This document shows, one piece after another, positions 1 through 8,551 of a DNA stretch of 64,000 bases. The position numbers and the translations under genes were made by a program. The DNA comes from Laedolimicola sp934402125 (GTDB lineage Bacteria > Bacillota > Clostridia > Lachnospirales > Lachnospiraceae). Positions within the stretch are counted from its first letter, which is position 1. Every line of letters starts with the position of its first letter. A model generated the notes under the pieces. That model was not told the origin of the DNA. It worked only from the letters and a program-made list of their open reading frames with translations, and searched no databases. The stretch covers positions 62,001 through 126,000 of the forward strand of contig NZ_JBQHTG010000002.1 of the NCBI RefSeq assembly GCF_052065835.1, written 5' to 3'.

Positions 1-1
1 C

Positions 2-1235
2 GATCCGGGTCTTTATTATATTATGCCGGAAGCTTCTGCAGAGGATACTTCTCCGGCAAATGTTTCCCTGAAATCAAACGGCGACGCTGCAAAAGTGGAA
101 ACAGTCATTTCCGGAGCTGTTGCGACTGCCGGAGATAAGGCAAATGTGAAAGTCGATATTGCGGAAGATAAGGATGCCAGCGGCAAGGCAGTCAATCCGC
201 AGATTGGAAAAAAAAGTATTTGAACAGCTGAACCAGAAGAAAGATCAGGAAGCAGCAGTGACATTTTCCTATGGAGATCTGAGCTATAAATTTGCGGTAA
301 GCGATATTACTGACCCGGACGCGGCAGCGGCAGTTACCCTTGGCGCAACGGAAGCGACAGATGAAGTAAAGAAAACGGTAGGCAATGATGTGGCTTACGC
401 CATCGACTTTGCCCACAGCGGTAAGCTCCCGGGCAAGGCAACCGTTACCATTCCGGTTAATCTGGAAGATGGTGAGTACACCTGGAATTATGTTGATGAC
501 GCGAACCAGCTGACAGAGGGCAAGCTGGTAAATGTGAAGAATAAAACAGTAGAGGTACCCCTGAAGCACTGCTCGACCTATGCACTGGTAGCAGGAGATG
601 TGACGGGAAGCACCGGCGGAAGCGGAAGTACCGGTGGCAGTGAAAGCACTGGCGGAAGCGGAAGCACCGGCGGCAGTGAAAGCAGCAGTGTCCCGGCAGG
701 CAGTTCGGATAATGACGGATCTCATTCCGGTTCCACAAATCTGACGAAGGTGACGGACAGCACGCCGATCGCAGGCTCTGTTCAGGAGGGGACAGGAAAA
801 AATGTACAGTCCCATACCACCTTCTGGACTCTGTCTGATTCTTATAAGCAGAGTTTAATAGATAAGATCGATAAGACCAAGGCGCCCGGACAGGTGAAGT
901 GGTTCTATGATGTGACGGTGGACGAAGTGAATTTCCCGCTGACCTTTACCGTGAATGTGAAGGGACTGAATGGTAAAAAGGCAACGGTCGTACATTTTGT
1001 GGACGGTAACACGCCGGAGTATATTACGCCGGTTGTTAAGGGGGATCAGGTAAGCTTTACGCTGAACTCCCTGTCTCCGGTTGCCATTGTGGTGGACAGT
1101 AGTCAGGCAGCGGCGCTGACCAGTCCGAAGACGGGAGACAGCAGCAACAGTATGCTGCCGTTTGCTGTGCTTTTGCTGGCAGTTGCAGGAATTTCAGGCT
1201 GTATCGTATATAGCCGCAGAAAGAAAGAAGCGTAG
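2..1235 (+). CDS. Sortase-type surface protein, 5'-partial, frameshifted
   Basis: The reading frame is open to the left window edge, so the start lies outside. Frame 2 runs to a TGA at 221-223, and the continuing frame reads to a TAA-class stop at 1235. The two join at an eight-A tract (208-215); with seven As the protein reads continuously through GKKVFEQ. The C-terminus has an SPKTGD motif, a hydrophobic segment (FAVLLLAVAGISGCIVY) and a basic RRKKEA tail, which is the layout of an LPXTG-like sorting signal. A Gly/Ser/Thr/Glu repeat linker lies at 609-680. The protein is therefore probably a cell-wall-anchored adhesin or enzyme tail; no catalytic domain is visible. The frameshift may be a sequencing error, a true pseudogene, or slippage or phase variation. 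Confidence 0.75.
609..680 (+). repeat. Two in-frame 36-bp repeats in the surface-protein linker
   Basis: Two consecutive 36-nt units (609-644 and 645-680) each encode STGGSGSTGGSE, differing only at synonymous positions. They form a flexible Ser/Gly linker in the surface protein and could vary in copy number between strains. Confidence 0.85.
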
Positions 1236-1263
1236 CTTTCTGCCGATAAGCAGGGCTTATAAG

Positions 1264-1321
1264 AGGGGCTGCTGCTCTATAGATGTGAGCTTTTCATCTA
1301 TGGAGCGGCGGCTCCCTTTTT
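1264..1321 (+). terminator. Rho-independent terminator of the surface-protein gene
   Basis: A 22-nt left arm (1264-1285) pairs with a 22-nt right arm (1295-1316) using several G-U pairs around a 9-nt loop, followed by a five-T run. It lies just after the stop at 1235. Confidence 0.85.
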
Positions 1322-1351
1322 GCGCCCGGGCTTTTCGGACTGGTGGAAGAT

Positions 1352-1380
1352 TTGCAAGAACCGGCGGGAACTGCTATAAT
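1352..1380 (+). promoter_or_regulatory. SigA-type promoter of rnhA
   Basis: TTGCAA at 1352-1357 and TATAAT at 1375-1380 are separated by 17 nt. The start codon of rnhA lies 33 nt downstream of the -10 box. Confidence 0.75.
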
Positions 1381-1412
1381 CAGGAACAGAAGAAAACAGG
1401 GAGGACGAAAAA

Positions 1413-1889
1413 ATGCTTGTAAAGATCTATACAGACGGTGCTGCCAGAGGCAATCCCGACGGTCCCGGAGGCTATGGCGTGGTGCTGCATTATACGGACG
1501 GCAAGGGACAGCTTCATGAGCGGGAATACAGCCAGGGTTACCGGAAAACCACGAACAACCGAATGGAGCTGATGGCGGTGATTACCGGTCTGGAGGCTCT
1601 GACGCGGCCCTGCCAGGTGGAGCTGTATTCCGATTCCAAATATGTGACGGACGCCTTCAACAGGCACTGGGTGGATAACTGGCTTAGAAAAAACTGGAAG
1701 GGAAGCTCCGGCCCGGTGAAGAATGTAGACCTGTGGAAGCGGCTTTTGAAGGCGAAGGAGCCCCATCAGGTGGAATTTATCTGGGTTAAGGGACATGATG
1801 GCCACCCCCAGAACGAGCGCTGCGATCAGCTTGCCACCACGGCGGCAGACGGCGGAGATCTGATAGAGGACGAAGGCCTGCTTGGATAA
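1413..1889 (+). CDS. rnhA: Ribonuclease HI
   Basis: This cytoplasmic nuclease degrades the RNA strand of RNA-DNA hybrids. The 158-residue product is a single RNase H fold of normal length. The four catalytic carboxylates are visible: D8 (YTDGA), E52 (NRMEL), D74 (YSDSKY) and D138 (NERCDQLA), with the flap His at H128 (VKGHDG). The ATG is preceded by AGGGAGG. It has its own promoter after the surface-protein terminator and looks monocistronic. A second, unrelated RNase H (rnhB) lies at 60766. Confidence 0.95.
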   Translation: MLVKIYTDGAARGNPDGPGGYGVVLHYTDGKGQLHEREYSQGYRKTTNNRMELMAVITGLEALTRPCQVELYSDSKYVTDAFNRHWVDNWLRKNWKGSSGPVKNVDLWKRLLKAKEPHQVEFIWVKGHDGHPQNERCDQLATTAADGGDLIEDEGLLG

Positions 1890-1967
1890 AATATGTATAA
1901 AACGAAGGAAAAAGGTGAAATATTTTTTGTAAAAGAGTAGAAATCTTATGAAAATGCGGGAAAGGCA

Positions 1968-1997
1968 TTGCATTATGTTACTTTGATATGCTAAAAT
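1968..1997 (+). promoter_or_regulatory. Promoter of the OPT transporter gene
   Basis: TTGCAT (1968-1973) and TAAAAT (1992-1997) with an 18-nt spacer. About 70 nt of leader follow before the ATG at 2067. Confidence 0.6.
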
Positions 1998-2066
1998 AGC
2001 AAAATCACTAGCTTGAAGGCGCTGACGGGAGAAACAGGCCGGAGAGTGAAGAAAAGGAGAGTAATT

Positions 2067-3983
2067 ATGAGTGATAACAATTTTAAGCCCTACGTTCCGG
2101 CTGAGAAAACACTTCCGGAGTTTACGGCAACCTCTGTGATCCTTGGTATTCTGCTGGCTGTTCTGTTCGGCGGCGCAAACGCATACCTGGGACTTCGAGT
2201 TGGTATGACTGTTTCCGCATCTATTCCCGCTGCAGTTATTTCCATGGGTGTCATCCGTGTGATCCTGAAGAAGGATTCTGTTCTTGAAAACAATATGGTT
2301 CAGACCATCGGTTCTGCCGGTGAGTCTGTAGCGGCAGGAGCTATCTTCACGATGCCGGCCCTGTTCCTCTGGGCTGCCGAGTGGGGGACAAGCGCGCCGT
2401 CTCTGCCTGAGATCGCGATTATCGCTGCGATTGGCGGCTGCCTGGGCGTACTGTTCATGGTTCCCCTTCGTAAGGCACTGATTGTACAGGAGCATGGCGT
2501 ACTTCCTTATCCGGAAGGACAGGCTTGCGCCGAGGTTCTTCTGGCAGGTGAGGAAGGCGGAGACAAGGCCGGTATCGTATTCAAGGGTCTGGGTCTCGCG
2601 GCTCTGTACAAATTTGTAGCAGATGGACTGAAGCTGTTCCCCAGCGAGGTTCATTATGAGATTCCGGCTTATAAAGGATCCGGTTTCGGTATCGATGTAC
2701 TTCCGGCGCTGCTTGGCGTAGGTTATATCTGCGGCACCAAGATTTCCTCCTACCTGTTCGCAGGCGGTGTACTGGGCTGGTTCGTACTGATGCCGCTGAT
2801 CGTTCTGTTCGGTCAGAATGTAACCCTGTTCCCGGCAGAGGTAAGCGTTGCAGAGCTGTACGCAGCGGGCGGTTCCTTTGCCATCTGGAGCAACTATATC
2901 AAGTATATCGGCGCAGGCGCCGTAGCAGCAGGCGGTGTGATCAGCCTGATCAAATCCTTGCCGCTGATCGTTCGCACCTTCCGCGACGCTATGAAGGGCT
3001 ATGGCAAGAGCGGCACCGGCAGCGACCTGCGTACTGATAAGGATCTTTCCATGAAGTTCATCGTTATCGGTATCGTAGCGCTTGCACTGATTATCTGGCT
3101 GGTGCCGATTGTACCGGTAAATCTGTTCAGCGCGTTCCTGATCGTAATCTTCGGTTTCTTCTTTGCAACCGTATCCTCCCGTATGGTAGGTCTGATCGGA
3201 AGCAGCAACAACCCGGTATCCGGTATGACCATTGCGACCCTGCTTATAACAGCTATGATTCTGAAGGCTACCGGTCAGGTTGGACAGGCTGGTATGACAG
3301 CAGCCATTGCGATTGGCTCCGTAATCTGTATCACAGCAGCGATTGCAGGCGATACTTCTCAGGACCTGAAGACCGGATACATCGTAGGAGCGACACCCTG
3401 GCGTCAGCAGATTGGTGAGCTGATTGGTGTTATCGCGTCTGCCATTGCCATCGGCGGTATTCTGTACCTGCTGAACGCGGCATGGGGCTACGGTTCATCA
3501 GAGCTTCCGGCTCCGCAGGCAACTCTGATGAAGATGATCGTTGAAGGCGTTATGGGCGGCAACCTGCCCTGGAACCTGGTATTCGCAGGCGCGTTCATCG
3601 GTATTGTTGTTGAGGTTCTTGGCATTCCGGTACTTCCCTTCGCGGTAGGTCTGTATCTGCCGATTCACCTGAGCACCCCGATGATGATCGGTGGTCTGGT
3701 TCGTCTTTTCCTTGAGAAGCGTAAGAGCATGGACGAGAAGGCAAAGAAGGATATGATCGACAACGGCGTGCTGTATTGCTCCGGTCTGATCGCAGGCGAG
3801 GGTCTGATTGGTATTCTGTTGGCAGTCTTCGCTATCATTCCGATGGCAGACGGCTCCCTGGGTGATTTCCTGGGTACCATCGTATCCGGTACTACGATCA
3901 ACAGCAACATTGGTGGTCTGGTATTCTTTGCGCTGCTGACTGCGACCCTGTTCAAGGTTACCATTGGTAGAAAGAAGAAATAA
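2067..3983 (+). CDS. OPT-family oligopeptide transporter
   Basis: An integral membrane transporter of the oligopeptide transporter (OPT) superfamily, expected to import small peptides or metal-peptide complexes driven by an ion gradient. The 638-residue product is almost entirely hydrophobic helices, with the family-typical N-terminus (FKPYVPAEKTLPEFT), an EHGVLPYPEGQACAEV loop around residue 140, and GSSNNPVSGMT in the second half. I chose the ATG at 2067 because AAGGAGAG precedes it; an in-frame TTG at 2013 has no ribosome site. The stop codon is directly followed by the ATG of the PqqD-like gene, so the two are translationally coupled. The exact substrate cannot be read from sequence. Confidence 0.9.
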   Translation: MSDNNFKPYVPAEKTLPEFTATSVILGILLAVLFGGANAYLGLRVGMTVSASIPAAVISMGVIRVILKKDSVLENNMVQTIGSAGESVAAGAIFTMPALFLWAAEWGTSAPSLPEIAIIAAIGGCLGVLFMVPLRKALIVQEHGVLPYPEGQACAEVLLAGEEGGDKAGIVFKGLGLAALYKFVADGLKLFPSEVHYEIPAYKGSGFGIDVLPALLGVGYICGTKISSYLFAGGVLGWFVLMPLIVLFGQNVTLFPAEVSVAELYAAGGSFAIWSNYIKYIGAGAVAAGGVISLIKSLPLIVRTFRDAMKGYGKSGTGSDLRTDKDLSMKFIVIGIVALALIIWLVPIVPVNLFSAFLIVIFGFFFATVSSRMVGLIGSSNNPVSGMTIATLLITAMILKATGQVGQAGMTAAIAIGSVICITAAIAGDTSQDLKTGYIVGATPWRQQIGELIGVIASAIAIGGILYLLNAAWGYGSSELPAPQATLMKMIVEGVMGGNLPWNLVFAGAFIGIVVEVLGIPVLPFAVGLYLPIHLSTPMMIGGLVRLFLEKRKSMDEKAKKDMIDNGVLYCSGLIAGEGLIGILLAVFAIIPMADGSLGDFLGTIVSGTTINSNIGGLVFFALLTATLFKVTIGRKKK

Positions 3984-4343
3984 ATGAAGAAAAAGAAAAA
4001 TTATCTGGATTATGTGCCGGTCTGCGCGCCGGGCTACAACTGGAAGCTGAATGAAAAGAAGCAGGTGGAGATAGAAGTACAGAATAAGGGCTTCTATAAC
4101 CGGCTGGCACAGAAGTTTTTCAAGCGGCCCAAAGTAAGCTATATCAGCCTGGACGAGTACGGCAGCTTTGTATGGCAGCAGATGGATGGACAGCGGACCA
4201 TCTATGATATCAGCTTTCTGGTAAAAGAACGCTATGGGGAAAAGGCGGAACCGCTTCTTCCGCGTCTTACAAGGTTTTTCCAGATCCTGTATCAGAATCA
4301 CTATATTGGATACAGTACTCCGCTGAAACAGAAAGAATCATAA
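3984..4343 (+). CDS. PqqD-like protein (possible RiPP recognition element fold)
   Basis: A 119-residue protein starting at the base after the OPT stop. Residues ~50-110 (YISLDEYGSFVWQQMDG ... TRFFQILYQNHYIGY) match the winged-helix pattern of PqqD-type proteins, which in peptide-maturation pathways bind leader peptides. The basic N-terminus (MKKKKNYLDYVPV) has no signal peptide. No radical-SAM enzyme, precursor peptide or peptidase is encoded nearby, so its role with the peptide transporter is unknown. It could be a chaperone or binding partner of a transported peptide, or a structural relative with another job. The family call is by pattern only. Confidence 0.7.
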   Translation: MKKKKNYLDYVPVCAPGYNWKLNEKKQVEIEVQNKGFYNRLAQKFFKRPKVSYISLDEYGSFVWQQMDGQRTIYDISFLVKERYGEKAEPLLPRLTRFFQILYQNHYIGYSTPLKQKES

Positions 4344-4356
4344 AAGATTAAGAATT

Positions 4357-4394
4357 GGCAGCAGCCCTTCCTCCCGGAGGACTGTTGCCTTTTT
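4357..4394 (+). terminator. Terminator of the OPT-PqqD operon
   Basis: GGCAGCAG pairs with CTGTTGCC around an inner TCC/GGA stem, followed by TTTTT. Confidence 0.85.
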
Positions 4395-4413
4395 CATTGG
4401 AAACAGGTAAAAT
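4385..4413 (+). promoter_or_regulatory. Possible promoter of the CapA-like gene
   Basis: TTGCCT (4385-4390), a 17-nt spacer and TAAAAT (4408-4413). The -35 box lies in the right arm of the preceding terminator. Confidence 0.45.
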
Positions 4414-4457
4414 AGACATCAGATAGAAAAAGAAACGGCGTCAGCGAAGGGACGGAA

Positions 4458-5702
4458 ATGATGGCGGGACGAAAAGGCTCTTTTTTCAGTGAACTGTTAA
4501 AATATATCTCAGTCAGCATTCTGGCGGTTTTTACAGCGCTTCTGGTAGGAGGCGTGCTGTGGGCGGCGGAAGGCTTTTCCGTGCCCGGAAAAAGTGGGGA
4601 AACTCTGGCAGATGCGAAAGAAGAGGGCAAACTTTCCGTGGAGGTTCCGACGGTTCAGGTGGTGCAGCCCGCAGAGAAAGACAACGCCGGGGAAAATCCG
4701 GACGCCGAAAATCCGGATGTTTTTTTAGAGGAAGAAGCCCCGAACGCTCCCCAGGATACAGCCGAACCCAAAGAGAATGTCACGCTTCTTTTTGCAGGCG
4801 ACCTGTTCCTGACCGACATATTGCAGGAAAAATATGATAAAAACGGGGCTTCGGCCGCGGCCGCCCCAGAGCTTCTGTCTGTCACCCGCAGCGCGGATAT
4901 CTTTATGCTGAATCAGGAATTCCCCTTTGGCACCACAGGCGAAGCGGTGGAGGATAAGGAGTATACCTTCCGGGTAGATCCGAAGTATGTGTCCCTGCTG
5001 CCGGAGCTGGGCGTGGACGTGGTAACACTGGCCAATAACCATATGCTGGATTACGGACGGGGCCCGCTTAAGGAGACCCTTGAAGCGTTGGACGAGGCAG
5101 GAATTCTCCATGTGGGAGCGGGGCAGAACCTGGAGGAGGCCAGCGCCTTGAAAACCATCGAGGCAGGAGGATGGACCATCGGCTTTCTCGGAGCCACCCG
5201 TGTGATTCCGGAGCATTCCTGGACGGCGTCCTGGAGCAATTCCGGTCTCTTTACCACCTATGATCCCACGAAGCTTCTGGGGGAGATACAGGCGGCGAAG
5301 CAGCAGTTCGACTATGTGGTGGTCTATGTCCATTGGGGAATCGAGCGGAACACAGAGCCGGAGGAGTATCAGAAGTCCTTGGCCCGCCAGTATATCGACG
5401 CCGGGGCAGACGCTGTGATCGGCGCGCACCCCCATGTGCTGCAGGGGATTGAATATTATCAGGGGAAACCGATTTTTTATAGCCTGGGCAATTTTATTTT
5501 CGCGAACCGGACCTACGAAACCATGATGGCAGAGCTGACCATTACAGACGACGGCATAGAGGTAAGGGTGATTCCTTGTGTCAGTACGGCCAACCAGATG
5601 GGACTGATGGACGGCAGTGGGCGGGCAGCCTTCTACGGAAACCTGCAGGGACTGTGCTTCGGCGGCGTTACGATAGGGGAAGATGGAAGCGTCAGGGAGT
5701 AA
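4458..5702 (+). CDS. CapA-family metallophosphatase-like protein
   Basis: A 414-residue protein with an N-terminal membrane anchor (residues ~13-36), a Pro/Glu-rich linker to ~110, and then a CapA/PGA_cap domain with the calcineurin-like pattern: LLFAGDLFLTD, LANNHMLDYG, VVYVHWGIE, IGAHPHVLQGIE and IFYSLGNFIF. In Bacillus, CapA takes part in making or anchoring poly-gamma-glutamate, but most clostridial homologues lack capBC partners, as here, and their function is undefined. The active site would face outside the membrane. Two adjacent ATGs occur at 4458; the first is used here, although its ribosome site (GAAGGGACGG) is modest. Confidence 0.85.
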   Translation: MMAGRKGSFFSELLKYISVSILAVFTALLVGGVLWAAEGFSVPGKSGETLADAKEEGKLSVEVPTVQVVQPAEKDNAGENPDAENPDVFLEEEAPNAPQDTAEPKENVTLLFAGDLFLTDILQEKYDKNGASAAAAPELLSVTRSADIFMLNQEFPFGTTGEAVEDKEYTFRVDPKYVSLLPELGVDVVTLANNHMLDYGRGPLKETLEALDEAGILHVGAGQNLEEASALKTIEAGGWTIGFLGATRVIPEHSWTASWSNSGLFTTYDPTKLLGEIQAAKQQFDYVVVYVHWGIERNTEPEEYQKSLARQYIDAGADAVIGAHPHVLQGIEYYQGKPIFYSLGNFIFANRTYETMMAELTITDDGIEVRVIPCVSTANQMGLMDGSGRAAFYGNLQGLCFGGVTIGEDGSVRE

Positions 5703-5783
5703 GAGAAAAAAGATGTATAAATTATCAGAAAAATATAAAAAATACGTGAAATATAAAGAAATTAAAAATTTTGAGAAAAACAC

Positions 5784-5812
5784 TTGCATTTCCTGTTGCC
5801 TTATTATATACT
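5784..5812 (+). promoter_or_regulatory. Promoter of tRNA-Glu
   Basis: TTGCAT (5784-5789), a 17-nt spacer and TATACT (5807-5812), 40 nt upstream of the mature tRNA. Confidence 0.75.
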
Positions 5813-5851
5813 AAACAAGTCGCAAGGGTGCGGCACAAAAACATAGGAAAT

Positions 5852-5923
5852 GGTCGATTGGTCAAGCGGTTAAGACGTCGCCCTCTCACGGCGAAAACAG
5901 GGGTTCGATTCCCCTATCGACTG
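5852..5923 (+). tRNA. tRNA-Glu (anticodon CTC)
   Basis: A full cloverleaf is present. The acceptor GGTCGAT pairs with ATCGACT, the anticodon stem TCGCC/GGCGA encloses loop CTCTCAC (anticodon CTC), and the T arm is AGGGG-TTCGATT-CCCCT. The CCA end is not encoded. It is followed at once by its own terminator. Confidence 0.93.
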
Positions 5924-5928
5924 CTGAA

Positions 5929-5956
5929 AAGCTTCTGGTTATCCAGGAGCTTTTTT
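5929..5956 (+). terminator. tRNA-Glu terminator
   Basis: AAGCTTCTGG and CCAGGAGCTT form a 10-bp stem (one G-U pair) with loop TTAT, followed by a T run. Confidence 0.92.
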
Positions 5957-6014
5957 GTTTTATCGCACTGTGGAGAAGTGGAAGGAACTGGCATGGATTA
6001 ACAATATTTGATGC

Positions 6015-6043
6015 TTGACAAGAAAAAAGAAAATAGGTAATAT
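6015..6043 (+). promoter_or_regulatory. Promoter of the B12-riboswitch operon
   Basis: TTGACA (6015-6020), a 17-nt A-rich spacer and TAATAT (6038-6043). Confidence 0.75.
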
Positions 6044-6049
6044 ATCTAA

Positions 6050-6245
6050 CGGAGTGAGTGTCGGCTAACAGAAATGTTGAGCCGGTGAAAAGGGAAACAG
6101 GTGTAAATCCTGTGCGGTGCCGCCGCTGTAAGCGCGAAGTTTCAGGGCCGTTTTCCTTCACTGTCCGCAAGGTACAGGAAATGGTACGGGACGGGAAGAA
6201 GGAAGACAAATAAGGCCGGCGTAAGTCAGAAGACCTGCTTATTCT
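6050..6245 (+). promoter_or_regulatory. Cobalamin (B12) riboswitch aptamer
   Basis: Conserved core segments are present in order: a GGTGAAAAGGGAAACAGGTG-type element near 6084, the GTGCCGCCGCTGTA block near 6116-6130, and the B12-box region GGCGTAAGTCAGAAGACCTG near 6218-6237. It lies between a strong promoter and a leader terminator, directly upstream of a corrinoid-type ABC importer, so high cobalamin should shut expression off. The aptamer edges are approximate. Confidence 0.9.
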
Positions 6246-6317
6246 GCTTTTGCTGTCACGGTCCATGACATTTGCGAAAGATAGAGGGCGCAGTGCGTCC
6301 GGATGCCGAATACGGGT

Positions 6318-6356
6318 GCATCTTCTGATTTGAATAGATCAGAGGGTGCTTTTTTA
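6318..6356 (+). terminator. Riboswitch expression-platform terminator
   Basis: GCATCTTCTGAT (6318-6329) pairs with ATCAGAGGGTGC (6338-6349), followed by seven Ts. GATGC at 6302-6306 can pair with the 5' arm (GCATC) and may act as the antiterminator. Confidence 0.85.
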
Positions 6357-6392
6357 TGGACAAATTATTATACAGAACGAAGGAGAAGAAAC

Positions 6393-7454
6393 ATGAAGAA
6401 GAAAGTAGTAAGCGTACTCTTAAGTACCTGTCTCGCGGCGAGCCTGCTGGCTGGCTGCGGTTCCAAGGCTGCGGATACCACAACAGAGGAGAACACAGAG
6501 GCTGCCGAAAGCACCGACGAGGCAAAGGAGACTGCAGACGCAGACGACGCCTATGAGCCGGTTACCATTACCCTGAACCTGGAGCGTTCCGGATTGGGCG
6601 AGAACGTAGAGTACACCATCACCAAAATGCCCTCCGCTGTGGTAGCTTCCGGTGACCAGATGGCAGACTTTTTCTTTGATCTGGGACTGCAGGATCGGAT
6701 GGTAGGCTATACCAAGGGCTTCTGCTGGAGTACGGCTTCTGAGTATCCGGCCCGCGATCAGGTTCCCCAGCTGATGAACCCGGGCGAGGGTCTGACAAAT
6801 CTGTCCAAGGAAGAGCTGCTGGCAACCGGCTGCGATTTCCTGATGGGCTGGGATTCCACATTTTCCGATAAGAATTTCAACAAGGATTTCTGCGATGAGA
6901 ATGGTATCGCCATGTATTTCCCGTATGTATGCACAGACAGCGCAACCTTTGCGGATCTGTATAAGGACTATGAAACTCTGGGCGAGATCTTCAAGGTGCA
7001 GGATCTGGCAGCTGAGAAGGTGCAGGCTATGAAGGATACCCTGCAGGAGGTGCAGGACGCTCTGGGCGATGAGGCCTATGAGAATCCGGTAAAAGTATTT
7101 GCTTATGATTCCGGAGAGGATGTACCGTTTACCGCTTGCCAGGGTATGCCGGGCGATATCATCAAGAAGGCCGGCGGTATCTCCATCTTCGATGATATCG
7201 AAGCAGGCTGGGCAAAGCCCTCCTGGGAGGAAGTGGTAGAGCGTGATCCGGACGTGATTCTGATTCTGGAGTATACCGGAGACGATGTAGCAGAGAAGCG
7301 GGAGTTCCTGGAGACCAATGAATTCACCAAGGATCTGCGCGCCGTAAAGGAAGGCAGAATCTACTCCGTATGCTGCAGCGATATGCAGGGAAGCGCAGGA
7401 AGCGCCAACGCAGTGAAGACCATTGCAGAGCAGCTGTATCCGGATAAATTCTAA
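6393..7454 (+). CDS. btuF: Corrinoid-type ABC importer, substrate-binding lipoprotein
   Basis: A 353-residue lipoprotein with signal MKKKVVSVLLSTCLAASLLA and lipobox cysteine C22 (LLAGC), then an acidic linker to ~60 and a class III (BtuF/FepB-type) periplasmic-binding fold. It captures the ligand outside the membrane and hands it to the BtuC-like permease. The upstream B12 riboswitch argues for corrinoids over siderophores; the binding domain alone cannot decide. The ATG at 6393 has AGGAGAAG at the right distance; an upstream in-frame ATG at 6303 lies inside the leader terminator region and is rejected. It is the first gene of a three-gene operon. Confidence 0.85.
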   Translation: MKKKVVSVLLSTCLAASLLAGCGSKAADTTTEENTEAAESTDEAKETADADDAYEPVTITLNLERSGLGENVEYTITKMPSAVVASGDQMADFFFDLGLQDRMVGYTKGFCWSTASEYPARDQVPQLMNPGEGLTNLSKEELLATGCDFLMGWDSTFSDKNFNKDFCDENGIAMYFPYVCTDSATFADLYKDYETLGEIFKVQDLAAEKVQAMKDTLQEVQDALGDEAYENPVKVFAYDSGEDVPFTACQGMPGDIIKKAGGISIFDDIEAGWAKPSWEEVVERDPDVILILEYTGDDVAEKREFLETNEFTKDLRAVKEGRIYSVCCSDMQGSAGSANAVKTIAEQLYPDKF

Positions 7455-7480
7455 CAGGGGAAAAGACAGGGGAGAAAGCT

Positions 7481-8539
7481 ATGAAAGGAACAGTAAAGTC
7501 GGGCAAAGGCCGCTTCCTTGTGACTCTGTTGCTGGTATTGCTGCTGATTGCCGCGGTATTGACCATATCCGTAACCATCGGCGCAGTGAACGTCTCAGCA
7601 GGCGATATTGGCAAAATTCTTGTAAATAAAATCTCCGGGAAGGATATCTTTCGAATTGCCTGGGAGGGCAAGACAGAAAATATCATCTGGAATATCCGGT
7701 TCCCCCGCGTGCTGATGGCCTTTATCGTAGGTGCGGGACTGGCTCTGTGCGGCGTCCTGATGCAGGCGCTGACGAAAAATCCCCTGGCGGATCCCTATGT
7801 ACTTGGCATCTCTTCCGGCGCTTCCGCCGGAGCAGTCTGTGCCATCCTGCTTGGCTGGTTCAGCTTCATGGGCGGGTATTCCGTTATCTTTGGCGCTACC
7901 ATGGGAGCGGCTGTCTCCATCTGTCTGTCTTTAAGTATCGCCTCCATTCATGGCCGGATTACCTCGACGCAGTTGGTTCTGGCGGGTATCGCGACTTCGG
8001 CCCTGTTCTCAGCCTTTACCAATCTGATGGTATACGGAATCAATACGGGATCGGATAAGACGAAGATGGCGCTCTATTGGATGGTAGGATCCTTAAGCGG
8101 AGCCACCTGGAGCAAGCTGAGATATGTGGTGGTGGTTGGCGTTGTGGTAATCGTGGTCATTTTCCTATTCGCGAAGGAGCTGGACGTATTGCTTCTGGGC
8201 GACGATGTGGCGGAGACGCTGGGCGTGGATACGCGGAAAATGAAGTTGGTTATCATCGCGGCTTCCACGATTCTGACTGGCGTTGTAGTATCGGTCAGCG
8301 GCGTGATCGGCTTTGTGGGGCTGGTGGTGCCTCATATCATGCGGAGTTTTGTGGGATCCGGACACAGACGCCTGATTCCCATGGCGATTCTGGGAGGAGG
8401 ACTCTTCACAATGCTTACCGATCTGATTTCGCGTACCATCATCGCCCCGTCTGAATTGCCCATCGGCGTGGTAGCGGCCTTTTTCGGCGCGCCCTTCTTC
8501 CTGTACCTGATTCGTCGGGGCAATATGGGAAAAAAGTAG
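7481..8539 (+). CDS. btuC: FecCD-family permease of the corrinoid importer
   Basis: A 352-residue polytopic permease of the BtuC/FecCD type, expected to dimerise and form the transport channel. Visible landmarks are NIRFPRVLMAFIVGAGLALCG, QALTKNPLADPYVLGISSGA, and the ATPase-contact loop GVIGFVGLVVPHIMRSFVG near residue 280. About ten hydrophobic helices are present. Length is normal. It starts 26 nt after btuF with GGGGAGAAAGCT as ribosome site. Confidence 0.92.
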   Translation: MKGTVKSGKGRFLVTLLLVLLLIAAVLTISVTIGAVNVSAGDIGKILVNKISGKDIFRIAWEGKTENIIWNIRFPRVLMAFIVGAGLALCGVLMQALTKNPLADPYVLGISSGASAGAVCAILLGWFSFMGGYSVIFGATMGAAVSICLSLSIASIHGRITSTQLVLAGIATSALFSAFTNLMVYGINTGSDKTKMALYWMVGSLSGATWSKLRYVVVVGVVVIVVIFLFAKELDVLLLGDDVAETLGVDTRKMKLVIIAASTILTGVVVSVSGVIGFVGLVVPHIMRSFVGSGHRRLIPMAILGGGLFTMLTDLISRTIIAPSELPIGVVAAFFGAPFFLYLIRRGNMGKK

Positions 8540-8551
8540 AGGAGTCAGGTT

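Noticed and set aside
1380..2654. Long minus-strand open frame opposite rnhA and the OPT gene
   Set aside because: Antisense shadow of two well-supported genes and their promoters; the protein has no recognisable pattern.
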